Positions 8,672-17,725 of a DNA stretch of 48,597 bases are shown piece after piece; positions within the stretch are counted from its first letter, which is position 1; each line of letters begins with the position of its first letter. The position numbers and the translations under genes are program-made. The DNA is from Bacteroidales bacterium (lineage in GTDB: Bacteria > Bacteroidota > Bacteroidia > Bacteroidales > GWA2-32-17). Below the pieces are notes generated by a model that saw nothing but the letters and a program-made list of their open reading frames with translations, searched no databases and had not been told where the DNA came from. The DNA lies in NCBI GenBank assembly GCA_026416095.1, contig JAOAFV010000002.1, forward strand, positions 1 to 48,597, read 5' to 3'.

Positions 8672-9442
8672 TTAACCTATTTTTCCTGTTAAAAATTCTT
8701 CAGTTTTTTTATTTATAGGAGTTGTAAAAACTTTTTCAGTTTCGCCATATTCAAGTAGGTTACCCAGGTACATAAAAGCTACATAATCAGAAATTCTTCC
8801 TGCCTGTCCAACATTATGAGTAACAATAATAATTGAAACAGTATCTTTTAGTGTTATTATTAAATCTTCAATATTTTTTGTGGCAATTGGGTCTAAAGCA
8901 GAAGTTGGTTCATCGAGCAATAGCACTGTTGGTTTTATTGCAAGAGCTCTTGCAAAACACAACCTTTGTTGTTGGCCTCCCGATAAAAATGTTCCTCTTT
9001 TGTTTAACTTTTCTTTTACTTCATCCCATAAACCTACCTTTTTAAGTGTTTCTTCAACAATTTCTTCTGCTTGTTTTTTTGGAAGTTTTATACCATTTAA
9101 TATAAATCCTGATATTACATTTTCAAAAATAGTCATAGTAGGGAAAGGGTTAGGTTTTTGAAATACCATGCCAATTTTGCGCCTTATTTCCGATGGTTCA
9201 TGAGAGTATACATCTATAAATTTGTTTTCACCGTCTTTTAAAAATATGTTTCCTTCGACCCATGCATTTTCGTTTAATTCATGCATACGATTAATACAAC
9301 GAAGTAAAGTAGTTTTGCCACAACCCGACGGACCCATTAAAGCTGTAATCTTTTTTTCATAAAATACAACATTAATATTTTTTAAAACTTTATTTTTATC
9401 GAAATAAGCATTTAAGTTTTCGATTTTTAATAATTCATTCAT
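8672..9442 (-). CDS. pstB: Phosphate ABC transporter ATP-binding protein PstB
   Basis: A 256-residue ABC ATPase. Walker A is GPSGCGKTT (37-45), the Q-loop sits in GMVFQKPNPFP (91-101, with the PNPFP characteristic of PstB), the signature is LSGGQQQR (153-160), Walker B is VLLLDEPTSALDP, and the switch His is in IIIVTHNV. It powers high-affinity phosphate uptake through PstA/PstC in the inner membrane. The start overlaps pstA by 4 bp. Length and motifs are standard and nothing is missing. Confidence 0.97.
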   Translation of the reverse strand: MNELLKIENLNAYFDKNKVLKNINVVFYEKKITALMGPSGCGKTTLLRCINRMHELNENAWVEGNIFLKDGENKFIDVYSHEPSEIRRKIGMVFQKPNPFPTMTIFENVISGFILNGIKLPKKQAEEIVEETLKKVGLWDEVKEKLNKRGTFLSGGQQQRLCFARALAIKPTVLLLDEPTSALDPIATKNIEDLIITLKDTVSIIIVTHNVGQAGRISDYVAFMYLGNLLEYGETEKVFTTPINKKTEEFLTGKIG

Positions 9443-10272
9443 TTTTTTCTAATTTTAAATGTTGCTAATAATTTAAGAATAATAATAAAAGCTAGTAAGA
9501 TAAAAGATGCCCCCCATGCAAAATTATGCCATGTTTGATAAGGACTTACTGAATAAACAAAAATAGCAAGAGGTAATGAATTTATTGGTTTGAATATATC
9601 GAAACTAAGATAAGGGTTTCCAAAAGCAGTAAACAACAAAGGTGCAGTTTCGCCTGCAGCCCTTGCTATTCCAATTAGTATACCAGATAGAATTCCTGGA
9701 AAAGCCACAGGAAGAATAACCTTTATAATTGTTTTATAATATGGTACCCCTAACGATAAAGCAGCTTCTTTTATTTCTAAAGGCACTAATTTCATAAATT
9801 CTTCGGTACTTTTAATAACTACTGGTAACATAATTAAAGCAAGTGCTACGCTTCCAGAAAATGCCGAAAAGTGGTTCATTGGCTTAACTATCCATAAATA
9901 AACAACAATGCCTATAACTATTGAAGGTACTCCTTGCAATAAGTCTATTAAAAATTTTAAAAATTTTGTAAATTTCAATTTTTGATTTTCGGCTAGAAAA
10001 ATGCCTATTGCCATACCTAATGGAATAGCTATTATTGAACCTACTATAACTAATTCTAACGTTCCTATAATACTATTCAGTATGCCTCCACCTTCTTCGC
10101 CTATTGGTTTGGGTAAGCTAAACAAAAAATTAAAGTTTATAACTTTTATACCATTTACAATTATTTCAAAAATAATAAAAAACAAAGGTATCATAAATAA
10201 ACAAGATATTGTTATAAAAATGTACTTATAAACATTTGATTTGAGTATTCTTATTTTTTCTTTATTTTTCAC
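9439..10272 (-). CDS. pstA: Phosphate ABC transporter permease PstA
   Basis: A 277-residue membrane permease with about six helices (first at 17-40, next at 66-94). The EAA loop that docks on PstB is at about 169-193 (KEAALSLGVPYYKTIIKVIL). GEEGGGILNSIIGTL and LLQGVPSIVIG are typical of PstA. It forms the channel together with PstC. The gene directly abuts pstC (one base after its stop) and overlaps pstB by 4 bp. Confidence 0.95.
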   Translation of the reverse strand: MKNKEKIRILKSNVYKYIFITISCLFMIPLFFIIFEIIVNGIKVINFNFLFSLPKPIGEEGGGILNSIIGTLELVIVGSIIAIPLGMAIGIFLAENQKLKFTKFLKFLIDLLQGVPSIVIGIVVYLWIVKPMNHFSAFSGSVALALIMLPVVIKSTEEFMKLVPLEIKEAALSLGVPYYKTIIKVILPVAFPGILSGILIGIARAAGETAPLLFTAFGNPYLSFDIFKPINSLPLAIFVYSVSPYQTWHNFAWGASFILLAFIIILKLLATFKIRKK

Positions 10273-11133
10273 TTATACCTTATATTTTTTTAATATTAAG
10301 TTACCTATTATGTTTGTAACTGTAGTTATAATTAACAAAATTAGTGCTAAATAAATTAAACTTGAAAGGTATAATTCATCGGTAGCTTCAGTAAATTCAT
10401 TTGCTATAACGCTTGCAATAGTATTTGATGGTTCAAATATCGATTTTAAAAGATGATGCGAATTACCTATTACCATTGTAACAGCCATAGTTTCTCCTAG
10501 TGCTCTACCCAATGATAGCATTATACCTGCAAAAATTCCCGACCTAGCATATGGCAACATAACTTTTTTTATTACTTCCCATCTTGTTGCTCCTAACGAA
10601 TAAGCAGCCTCTTTAATATCTTGTGGTACCATCTTTAAAGCATGCTGACCTAATGTTGCAGAATAAGGTACTATCATAAAAGATAATAGTATTGAAGCTG
10701 AAAATACGCTTAAACCACTACTACTTATTCCAAAATATTCTAATGTACTCCTCACTAAAGGAACAATTGTAAACAATCCCCATAAACCTATAATTGTTGA
10801 AGGTATTACTGTTATTAAGTCGACAATATAATTTAAAACTTTTGCCAAAGTGCCTTTAATTAGATATTCTCCAAGTGTTATTATGATTGAAAAAGAGAAA
10901 ATCAGAGAAAACAATAAGGCTAATAATGAAGTTACAATTGTTCCTGTAATATAAGATAAACCTCCATATTTTCCTAACACAGGATCCCAGTCGGTTGTTA
11001 CAAAAAATTTTAATCCAAATTTTTTTAGCGATAAAAACGCTCCATCAATTAAAAAAATAATAAATGAAATTATAGCTAATACAAAAACGCTAACACATAA
11101 GTACAAAAGTGTTTTAAAAATTTTTTCTTTCAT
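10273..11133 (-). CDS. pstC: Phosphate ABC transporter permease PstC
   Basis: A 286-residue permease with about six membrane helices. FFVTTDWDPVLGKYGGLSYI (about 43-62) is the PstC signature found just before the second helix, and the EAA loop is at about 175-200 (KEAAYSLGATRWEVIKKVML). SLGRALGETMAV is the conserved helix end. It partners PstA to import phosphate delivered by PstS. Its first base overlaps the last base of pstS and it abuts pstA. Confidence 0.95.
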   Translation of the reverse strand: MKEKIFKTLLYLCVSVFVLAIISFIIFLIDGAFLSLKKFGLKFFVTTDWDPVLGKYGGLSYITGTIVTSLLALLFSLIFSFSIIITLGEYLIKGTLAKVLNYIVDLITVIPSTIIGLWGLFTIVPLVRSTLEYFGISSSGLSVFSASILLSFMIVPYSATLGQHALKMVPQDIKEAAYSLGATRWEVIKKVMLPYARSGIFAGIMLSLGRALGETMAVTMVIGNSHHLLKSIFEPSNTIASVIANEFTEATDELYLSSLIYLALILLIITTVTNIIGNLILKKYKV

Positions 11134-12209
11134 TATTTTTTATTTGCTTCATCTATACTATTAAAAACACTTTTACCGTTGTATGTTATTCTTTTTATTA
11201 AATTTTCAGCTTTTACTTTTGCTTCGTTTGAAAGCTTAGAGTATAATAAATTTTCATGATATTCTTGACCATCATTCACCATCCACCAAAGCAATCTTAC
11301 AAGTTGTTTTGCTCTTTCTTCTGATCTTTTATTATAATTTTGTTCTCTATATACAATTATCCAAGAGAAACTACTTAACGGATAAGCAACAGGATTTTGC
11401 GAATTGGTAATAGAAATTCTTGTGTCGTCGGGTAAGTGAATATTTGCAGCTGCTGTAACAGCAGTTAAATCGGGAAGAACAAAATTACCAGCACTATTTT
11501 TTACCTTTGCTATAGGTAAATTATTTTGTTTAGCATAAATTACTTCAACATATCCAATACTTCCTTTAATTTGCTTTACTAAACCTGTTACTCCTTCGTT
11601 ACCTTTTGCACCCATACCTACAGGCCAATTAACCGAAGTCCCACATCCAACTTTAGTTTTCCACTCTTCGCTAACTTTAGAAAGGTAATCGGTAAATATA
11701 AAAGTAGTACCACTACCGTCGGCTCTTCTTATAACATTAATTTCAGAATTTGGTAACTTTATTTCTTTATTGACTTCAACAATTTTAGGATCATTCCATT
11801 TTTTAATTTTACCTAAATATATATCTGCAATAATTTCTGGAGTAAGATTTAATGCAGGGTTACCCTCCAAATTATATGTAATTGCCACAGCGCCCAAACA
11901 AATAGGTATATGTAATACTTCGCCATCAAATTCTTTAAGCTGTTCATCAGATAAAAAAGCATCGGTGGCGCCAAAATCAACGGTTTTTTCTTTAAGTTGC
12001 CTTATTCCACCACCAGACCCTATTGATTGATAATTAACCTTTACCCCAGTTTTCTGATTATATTCGTAAAACATTTTAGAATATAGTACATATGGAAAAG
12101 TAGCTCCAGCTCCTAAAAGCTCAACTTCGTTTTGTGTTTCTTGCACTGTCTGAGTGTTTTTGCAACTTATAATAAATAAAACACTCAAAATTCCAATTAT
12201 TTTTTTCAT
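11133..12209 (-). CDS. pstS: Phosphate-binding lipoprotein PstS
   Basis: A 358-residue substrate-binding protein. The signal peptide ends in a lipobox (FIIS before Cys16), so it is membrane-anchored rather than free as in E. coli. Phosphate-contacting motifs are visible: GAGATFPYVLY (33-43), QSIGSGGG and RADGSGTT. It delivers phosphate to PstCA. It is the first gene of the seven-gene pst-pho operon. The promoter region upstream has a -7-like TTATTTTG (12248-12241) and a TTAACA direct repeat, so phosphate-responsive control is likely. Confidence 0.96.
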   Translation of the reverse strand: MKKIIGILSVLFIISCKNTQTVQETQNEVELLGAGATFPYVLYSKMFYEYNQKTGVKVNYQSIGSGGGIRQLKEKTVDFGATDAFLSDEQLKEFDGEVLHIPICLGAVAITYNLEGNPALNLTPEIIADIYLGKIKKWNDPKIVEVNKEIKLPNSEINVIRRADGSGTTFIFTDYLSKVSEEWKTKVGCGTSVNWPVGMGAKGNEGVTGLVKQIKGSIGYVEVIYAKQNNLPIAKVKNSAGNFVLPDLTAVTAAANIHLPDDTRISITNSQNPVAYPLSSFSWIIVYREQNYNKRSEERAKQLVRLLWWMVNDGQEYHENLLYSKLSNEAKVKAENLIKRITYNGKSVFNSIDEANKK

Positions 12210-12240
12210 AAGTTCATGTATTATTAATTTAACTCAGTAG

Positions 12241-12274
12241 CAAAATAATGATTTGTATGTTAAAAAATTGTTAA
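12241..12274 (-). promoter_or_regulatory. Putative Pho box and -7 element of the pst operon
   Basis: On the reverse strand two identical hexamers TTAACA (12274-12269 and 12263-12258) are separated by 5 bp, an 11-bp period. TTATTTTG (12248-12241, one mismatch to TAnnTTTG) follows 9 bp later, and the pstS ATG is about 31 bp further on. Direct repeats with 11-bp spacing just upstream of the core promoter are how PhoB/PhoP-type regulators bind in other bacteria. Binding by the local PhoB is inferred. Confidence 0.55.
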
Positions 12275-12348
12275 CTCTTTATTATAAAAACATTAATTGG
12301 TTTAAAATTTGCTAAAATTTTGTTCGTAAATTATAGTAAAATAAAACA

Positions 12349-12385
12349 TAGTTAAAACTTATAACAATAATTCTAGTTTTAACTA
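12349..12385. repeat. 11-bp perfect inverted repeat in the pstS upstream region
   Basis: TAGTTAAAACT (12349-12359) and AGTTTTAACTA (12375-12385) are perfect inverse copies around a 15-nt loop. It lies upstream of both divergent genes, so it cannot be a terminator for either. It could be an operator or a cruciform; no function is shown. Confidence 0.45.
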
Positions 12386-12501
12386 AATAATATTTTTAAT
12401 AGGTTAAATAAAAAAATAATTAAATAATTAAAGTAAAGTAATTAAAGTTACATGTTATATTTTTCATGTTTTTCATAAGTAAAGATGAAATTAATAGGAG
12501 T

Positions 12502-12533
12502 TTTGTTTTTTTTCATCATTTTATTTAACTTTG
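12502..12533 (+). promoter_or_regulatory. Bacteroidota promoter (TTTG-N20-TAACTTTG) of the T9SS cargo gene
   Basis: TTTG at 12502-12505 is followed after 20 bp by TAACTTTG at 12526-12533, an exact match to the phylum consensus. The ATG is 20 bp further on. Confidence 0.7.
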
Positions 12534-12553
12534 AGCAATAAAAGATTATTGTT

Positions 12554-14938
12554 ATGAAAAAGTTTTTATTTATTTTAAGTTTTTTAAGTATTACTTTGTT
12601 ATTAAACTCACAGGTTGTATTATTTAGCGATGATTTTGAAAGTGGCATTACTGCAAAATGGACAGCCACTGGCTCAAGTGGGTGGGGTACTTCATCTAAT
12701 TACTACCATAGTGCCAATAAATCACTTACCGAAAGCCCTAATGGTAATTATGGTAATAACTGGAATACTTATTGTACCATGAAAAACGGTGTTGATTTAA
12801 CAAATTATCCAAGTGCTTCATTAGTTTTCTGGGCCACATACAAAATTGAACAAGGTTTCGATTACATGTGGGTAGAAGCTTCTTCAAATAATTTTCAAGA
12901 TTATGTAACGCTTGCTACTTTTTCTGGTAACGATAATGTGAATCCTTTACCTCCAATGTCTCAATATGTTATTGATTTGAGTGGTTTTTGCGGACAATCG
13001 AATGTTAAAATTCGTTTTCATTTTAAAAGCGATCAAGGCTTAACTTATGATGGAATGTACATAGACGACGTACAAATAATTGCAAACAATGTTGATAATG
13101 CAGGACCATTAATTGTTCATACACCAAATCCTTTTTATGAAGGTTCGTTATATGAAAATGTTAAGCAAGCAACTGTCGTTGACTTTAGTGGCATACAAAG
13201 CACATATCTTGAATATCAAGTAGATGGAGGACCAGTAAATACGGTGCAAGGAGTCCTCATAAACAATAATGTTTATGAATATACCATACCTGCTCAACCT
13301 GCAGGAAGTTTTATTACTTACAGATTCGTTGCTATCGATAACTCAAATAATCATAATTCCACTACCTCAGAAGATTATCACTTTATTGCTGGTAATCACA
13401 TTATTCAAGATAATGGGCAAGTAGACTATTATACTCAAGTTGGTCCTTCTACTACAGGAGGTATTATAGGACTTGCAGTTAAAATAACTTTAGGCAACAC
13501 TAATTTAGTTGGAATGTTAATAAGAAATTATACCGACATTAATAATCCTAACGACAGTATGCTTGTGCATGTGTGGGCCGATAATAACGGAATACCAGGT
13601 AACGATATAATAACACCTTTTAAAGTTTTTCCAGCAGCTACACTTGAAAATACAACTGCAATGACATGGATCGATCTAAGACCTTATGCAAATCAATTGT
13701 CAAATTTAACAGGAACATATTACATTGGATTTACCGTGCCTTCAGGTAAAGTACAAACAACTATTACCCAGCCAGGATTTTTTGGTAAATCTTATTATTA
13801 CACTAGTGCAGGAGTATGGGCTCCATATTCTGGATCTTATGGGGTTACCGACCTACATTTTAGAGCTATTACCACTGAAAATCAAGATCTTGAAGGCCCT
13901 GCTATTATAAATAATACTATTCCAGTGCTTTGCGAAGCAAGTTTGCAACCTCAAACAGTTAATGTAACAATACTAGATGCTACTGGAGTGGCAAATGCTA
14001 CACTTTATTATAAAGTTGATAACGGCAACGTTCAAACAATTAATGGTATTAATACTAGTGGGAATGAATGGGTTTTTACTATTCCGGCACAACCTGCTGG
14101 TTGTTTCGTTAAGTATTGGATTACTGCAACTGACTTGGTTACTCCTAATCCGAATTCTTCACAAACAGATACCTTTTTATATGTAAGTGGTGTTTATCAT
14201 AAGTTTGATAATAATACCCCAAATGTATATATACCTGTAGGCACACTTGCTAATAATGTGGCTAAAATTGCAATATTTTTAGATTTTACTAATGTTCAAA
14301 CACAATTAACCACGTTACTTATAAGAAATTATTACAGCATTTCGAATCCTTCTAATACCCCAAATAATCCAATGACAATTCACGTTTGGGGAACAAATCA
14401 GCAGGGATTACCAGCTAACGATCTAATTCCTCCATTTATAGTGAATTCAGAAGCTGGGCCTAATAACCCCATGGCATTAACAAAAGTCGACTTACGCCCT
14501 TATGCCAATCAATTGTCTAATCTAACAGGTTCAATTTTTGTAGGATTTAGTGTAGAAAACGGAAGCTGTGCAGTACTTGGCGATTCTAATGCAGTTTATA
14601 ACAGAACAATTGTATACGTTAATAATCAATGGTATGCTTTTGATACCGATGCTCAAATTCGAGCTGTTACTTCCGAATTAATTGGAAATGTACCTACTTT
14701 AGTTAGTAATATTATTGACATTTATCCTAATCCAGCTACAGAGTTAATAAACTTATATATCGATGCATTAAATAATACAATACTTAAGGTTTATTCGTTA
14801 GACGGTAAAGAATTATATACAACTCCTATTAATTCTAACAACACTCTTATAAATGTATCAAACTGGAAAAATGGGGTTTACATATTTAAAATCATAGATA
14901 ATAATGCTACATATAATCTTAAAGTTATGAAATATTAA
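12554..14938 (+). CDS. Secreted T9SS type A sorting-domain protein with duplicated module
   Basis: A 794-residue surface or secreted protein. It has a signal peptide (1-19, ending NS before Gln). Next comes an N-terminal jelly-roll, MAM-like region (about 20-175; DDFESG, YIDDVQI). Two copies of a module of roughly 265 residues follow (about 180-440 and 447-705); each includes a beta-sandwich with TIPAQPAG and a later half with DLRPYANQLSNLTG. The last 75 residues form a T9SS type A sorting domain: IYPNPA, VYSLDGKEL, NGVYIFKI and a basic ending KVMKY. T9SS would export it across the outer membrane and attach it via A-LPS. No catalytic motif is visible, so adhesion or binding is more likely than hydrolysis. 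It has its own consensus promoter. Confidence 0.85.
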   Translation: MKKFLFILSFLSITLLLNSQVVLFSDDFESGITAKWTATGSSGWGTSSNYYHSANKSLTESPNGNYGNNWNTYCTMKNGVDLTNYPSASLVFWATYKIEQGFDYMWVEASSNNFQDYVTLATFSGNDNVNPLPPMSQYVIDLSGFCGQSNVKIRFHFKSDQGLTYDGMYIDDVQIIANNVDNAGPLIVHTPNPFYEGSLYENVKQATVVDFSGIQSTYLEYQVDGGPVNTVQGVLINNNVYEYTIPAQPAGSFITYRFVAIDNSNNHNSTTSEDYHFIAGNHIIQDNGQVDYYTQVGPSTTGGIIGLAVKITLGNTNLVGMLIRNYTDINNPNDSMLVHVWADNNGIPGNDIITPFKVFPAATLENTTAMTWIDLRPYANQLSNLTGTYYIGFTVPSGKVQTTITQPGFFGKSYYYTSAGVWAPYSGSYGVTDLHFRAITTENQDLEGPAIINNTIPVLCEASLQPQTVNVTILDATGVANATLYYKVDNGNVQTINGINTSGNEWVFTIPAQPAGCFVKYWITATDLVTPNPNSSQTDTFLYVSGVYHKFDNNTPNVYIPVGTLANNVAKIAIFLDFTNVQTQLTTLLIRNYYSISNPSNTPNNPMTIHVWGTNQQGLPANDLIPPFIVNSEAGPNNPMALTKVDLRPYANQLSNLTGSIFVGFSVENGSCAVLGDSNAVYNRTIVYVNNQWYAFDTDAQIRAVTSELIGNVPTLVSNIIDIYPNPATELINLYIDALNNTILKVYSLDGKELYTTPINSNNTLINVSNWKNGVYIFKIIDNNATYNLKVMKY

Positions 14939-14958
14939 TGTTTCCTAATTATTAATAA

Positions 14959-15675
14959 ATGCAAAAAGGCACCATTTATCTTTTACCTGTAACACTTGGT
15001 AATGAGCTATCCGATATTTTTTACACTAAAACTTATATAAACTTGTTAGAAAATGTAAATTTTTTTATTGTTGAAAATATAAAAAGAGCTCAAATTTTTA
15101 TTAAGAAAATAATTAAAGATATAGATTATCGAAAAAAAGTTTTTTATGAATATAGTGAACACACACGCGATGCAGAAATTAAGGAATATATAAATATATT
15201 GTTAAAAGGTAACGATGTTGTTTTAATGTCAGAAGCTGGCGCACCTTGTATTGCCGATCCTGGCTATAAGTTAATATTATTGGCGCATAAGCATAATATA
15301 AAAATTGTTCCTTACATTGGTTATTCAAGTATTATTTTATCTTTAATGGCATCGGGTTTGCCTGCACAAAAATTTAGATTTGAAGGTTATTTACCTATAA
15401 AAAAAGATTTGAGAAAAAAAACACTTAAATACCTTGAAAAAATTTCTAAGTTCGAAAACACCACCATAATACTCATGGAAACACCTTATCGTACTTATAA
15501 TTTTTTTATTGACATTATTAATACATTACAGAACGATACTTTATTATGTGTTGCTTCAAATGTTACTCAGTCGGATGAATTAATTAAAACTTGTACAATT
15601 AAGGAATGGAATAGTTTTTCCTCTATGATAAGAAATGTTCCAACAATTTTTATTTTATATGCAGGAAAAATTTAA
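14959..15675 (+). CDS. RsmI-like tetrapyrrole-methylase family SAM methyltransferase
   Basis: A 238-residue protein of the tetrapyrrole methylase fold. It shows TIYLLPVTLGN at the start, MSEAGAPCIADPGYKL (GxPxxxDPG-type SAM loop, about 90-106), the hydrophobic YIGYSSIILSLMASGLP and an RFEGYLP segment. These are the marks of RsmI, the 16S rRNA C1402 2'-O-methyltransferase. It lacks the usual longer C-terminus and matches the second, shorter RsmI-like paralogue common in Bacteroidota, so its target could differ from C1402. It lies 20 bp after the T9SS gene and overlaps the next gene by 17 bp. Confidence 0.85.
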   Translation: MQKGTIYLLPVTLGNELSDIFYTKTYINLLENVNFFIVENIKRAQIFIKKIIKDIDYRKKVFYEYSEHTRDAEIKEYINILLKGNDVVLMSEAGAPCIADPGYKLILLAHKHNIKIVPYIGYSSIILSLMASGLPAQKFRFEGYLPIKKDLRKKTLKYLEKISKFENTTIILMETPYRTYNFFIDIINTLQNDTLLCVASNVTQSDELIKTCTIKEWNSFSSMIRNVPTIFILYAGKI

Positions 15676-17695
15676 ATTATTATTATTTGCTTTTTGTTTT
15701 TTTAATTGTTTTTCGCAAAACGAACAAATTAGTGTGCCCATTAAACACAGTGAACATGTAACAAAAATGACTTACGATCCTGTTAAGCATTATTATGTGT
15801 ATACAGGAAGTAAAGATGGTTCAGTGATAGCATGGACATATAATGGCATCTTTCTTAAAAGGTTTGATTTTCATTCATCGGCAATAACTGATATTATTGC
15901 CGATTTGAATAATTCTTTTTTATATACCGCCGATCAAAACGGGTTTATTTTTAAGATCAATATTAATAATTCTTCTGTAGTTAGTAGTTTTAAAACAGAA
16001 ACACCTGTAACATGTCTATTATATGCAAGAAATAAAACTAAAGAGTATGTAATTGCAGGTTTTCAAAATGGGAATATATCTATTTTTGATACTGCATTAA
16101 ATATTGTAAGAAGCTTTAATTACTATAATAAGTACCCTATTAAAATAGTGCCTTCTAAAAAACAACACCAATACTTTGTTGGCTTTAAGAAAAATGAGAC
16201 TTTTAGCGATAGCGTAAATGAAAGTAAAAGTAATATAGAAATAATTGACTTAGATAATTTTAAATGTTATCCTTTAAGCCCATATTTTGATAATTTAAGT
16301 GATTTATTTTTAAGTAGAGATAGTACAAGGTTAATAAGTGCTTCGTCAGATAATAATACAATTAGGGTGTTCGATGGTTTACGCTTGATTGAATTAAATT
16401 CTTTTAAAGTTAACTTTAAGCCATCGGTAGTATTCATGAGTAATAATAACAAATTAATAGGCATAGGATCGGCTGAAACTGGCGAAGCACAAATAAGGCG
16501 ATATACAGGTGAACCTCTAATGGATTATTCTTTGAAATCTGAAAAAATAATTTTTGGTGAATTTAACGACGACATTACAAGAATACATCTTTGTACTGAA
16601 GATGGTGTTTTTAATCTTTACGATTTCAATGGAAATTATCGCGAAAATAGAGGAGTTTATGTTAACATAGCAAATAAAATTTCACACATTAGCTGTAATG
16701 ATTCTTTAATTTACTTTGCTACTGAAAATGGGAAAATTGCAATATTTAATTACAAAAATAAAACTTTTAATTATTTAAAAGACTCTTTTAACGTAAACAT
16801 ACAAAAAATTGTATCGTATAATAATTTACTAATAATACTACTTTCACCAGAAGTAAAGGTTTCTGATATTTCTTTAGAAAGTACAATAACTTCTAAGCTT
16901 TTTATTTATGACTCTAATCAACTTATTAAAGAATTTAAATATAATGATAAGTATATTACAGATTTTCTAATCATTTACAACTATTTAGTTACTTTTTTTA
17001 ATACTGGCGAAACATTAATACATAACTTAAACAATTTAACTACAATAAATAAATATAATTTCAAGCCAATAGAAATCGTAAGAGCTTTCAAAAATAATAA
17101 TAAAGTTTTACTAGATTATATTGATAATAGTGCAATTGTTTTTGAATTTAATATAACCGATAAACCTTTTTTTAAAGAATTAAAAAAATTCAAATTAAAT
17201 AATAACGAAAAGATTCTTGCTTTCTCAGAAAAATATATTGTAACTAACAAAAGAATTCTTGAATTAAGTAGCGAAATTGAATTTAAACATTTATTCGATT
17301 TAAAATCGGCATTTATTTATAATGACACTTTAATTGCTCTTGATAATTATCACATCTATAAATTTATTATTACTAAACAAAATTTAGCTATTATAGATAA
17401 ATCTAAATCAGAGTCAGGTAATCTTTTTGTATTAAACGATAATACAATTTTTATTAACTCAAAAGTAGGTTATGTTTCAATTTTGAGATTATGCAACTTA
17501 AAAGAGAAATTTGGTTTTTATTTTAATAATAACTTAGACTGGATAATAACTGATGGCGAAAATTACGAAATATCAAATAATTTATATAATTCTGTAATAA
17601 CAGTTAAAGGTCTAATAATTACAAACAATAAAAAAATAATAGAAGAAAGAATTAAAAACGATATTTTGAAAAAAATTTTTTGTAAGAAAATATGA
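15659..17695 (+). CDS. Exported beta-propeller-like (WD40-type) protein, function unknown
   Basis: About 678 residues from the ATG at 15659. An upstream in-frame ATG at 15635 adds eight residues, but only the 15659 start gives a clean signal peptide (MQEKFKLLLFAFCFFNCFS before Gln). The N-terminal half has WD40-like repeats: HSEHVTKMTYDP, YTGSKDGSVIAW, HSSAITDIIAD, YTADQNGFIFKI, SASSDNNTIRVFDG. Repeats become harder to see after residue 330, where the sequence is rich in Asn, Lys and Ile. No sorting domain or lipobox is present, so a periplasmic location is most likely. It overlaps the RsmI-like gene by 17 bp; the M1 peptidase gene starts 30 bp later. A scaffold or binding role is plausible from the fold. 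Confidence 0.65.
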   Translation: MQEKFKLLLFAFCFFNCFSQNEQISVPIKHSEHVTKMTYDPVKHYYVYTGSKDGSVIAWTYNGIFLKRFDFHSSAITDIIADLNNSFLYTADQNGFIFKININNSSVVSSFKTETPVTCLLYARNKTKEYVIAGFQNGNISIFDTALNIVRSFNYYNKYPIKIVPSKKQHQYFVGFKKNETFSDSVNESKSNIEIIDLDNFKCYPLSPYFDNLSDLFLSRDSTRLISASSDNNTIRVFDGLRLIELNSFKVNFKPSVVFMSNNNKLIGIGSAETGEAQIRRYTGEPLMDYSLKSEKIIFGEFNDDITRIHLCTEDGVFNLYDFNGNYRENRGVYVNIANKISHISCNDSLIYFATENGKIAIFNYKNKTFNYLKDSFNVNIQKIVSYNNLLIILLSPEVKVSDISLESTITSKLFIYDSNQLIKEFKYNDKYITDFLIIYNYLVTFFNTGETLIHNLNNLTTINKYNFKPIEIVRAFKNNNKVLLDYIDNSAIVFEFNITDKPFFKELKKFKLNNNEKILAFSEKYIVTNKRILELSSEIEFKHLFDLKSAFIYNDTLIALDNYHIYKFIITKQNLAIIDKSKSESGNLFVLNDNTIFINSKVGYVSILRLCNLKEKFGFYFNNNLDWIITDGENYEISNNLYNSVITVKGLIITNNKKIIEERIKNDILKKIFCKKI

Positions 17696-17725
17696 TAAAT
17701 ATTTGATAATAATAATTTTTACTTT

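Larger units (their letters stand above)
12210..12553. other. 344-bp divergent control region between pstS and a T9SS cargo gene
   Basis: No gene is present. The region holds a reverse-strand Pho-box-like repeat with a -7 element for pstS, an 11-bp inverted repeat at 12349-12385, an A/T tract of repeated AATTAA units near 12405-12450, and a full forward promoter at 12502-12533. Confidence 0.6.

Noticed and set aside
8833-9161. Forward frames of 70 and 93 codons
   Set aside because: They lie antisense inside pstB, whose motifs are complete; they are shadows of its codon pattern.
12448-12669. Reverse frame of 73 codons across the T9SS promoter
   Set aside because: Overlaps a consensus promoter and the signal peptide of a strong forward gene; no family resemblance.
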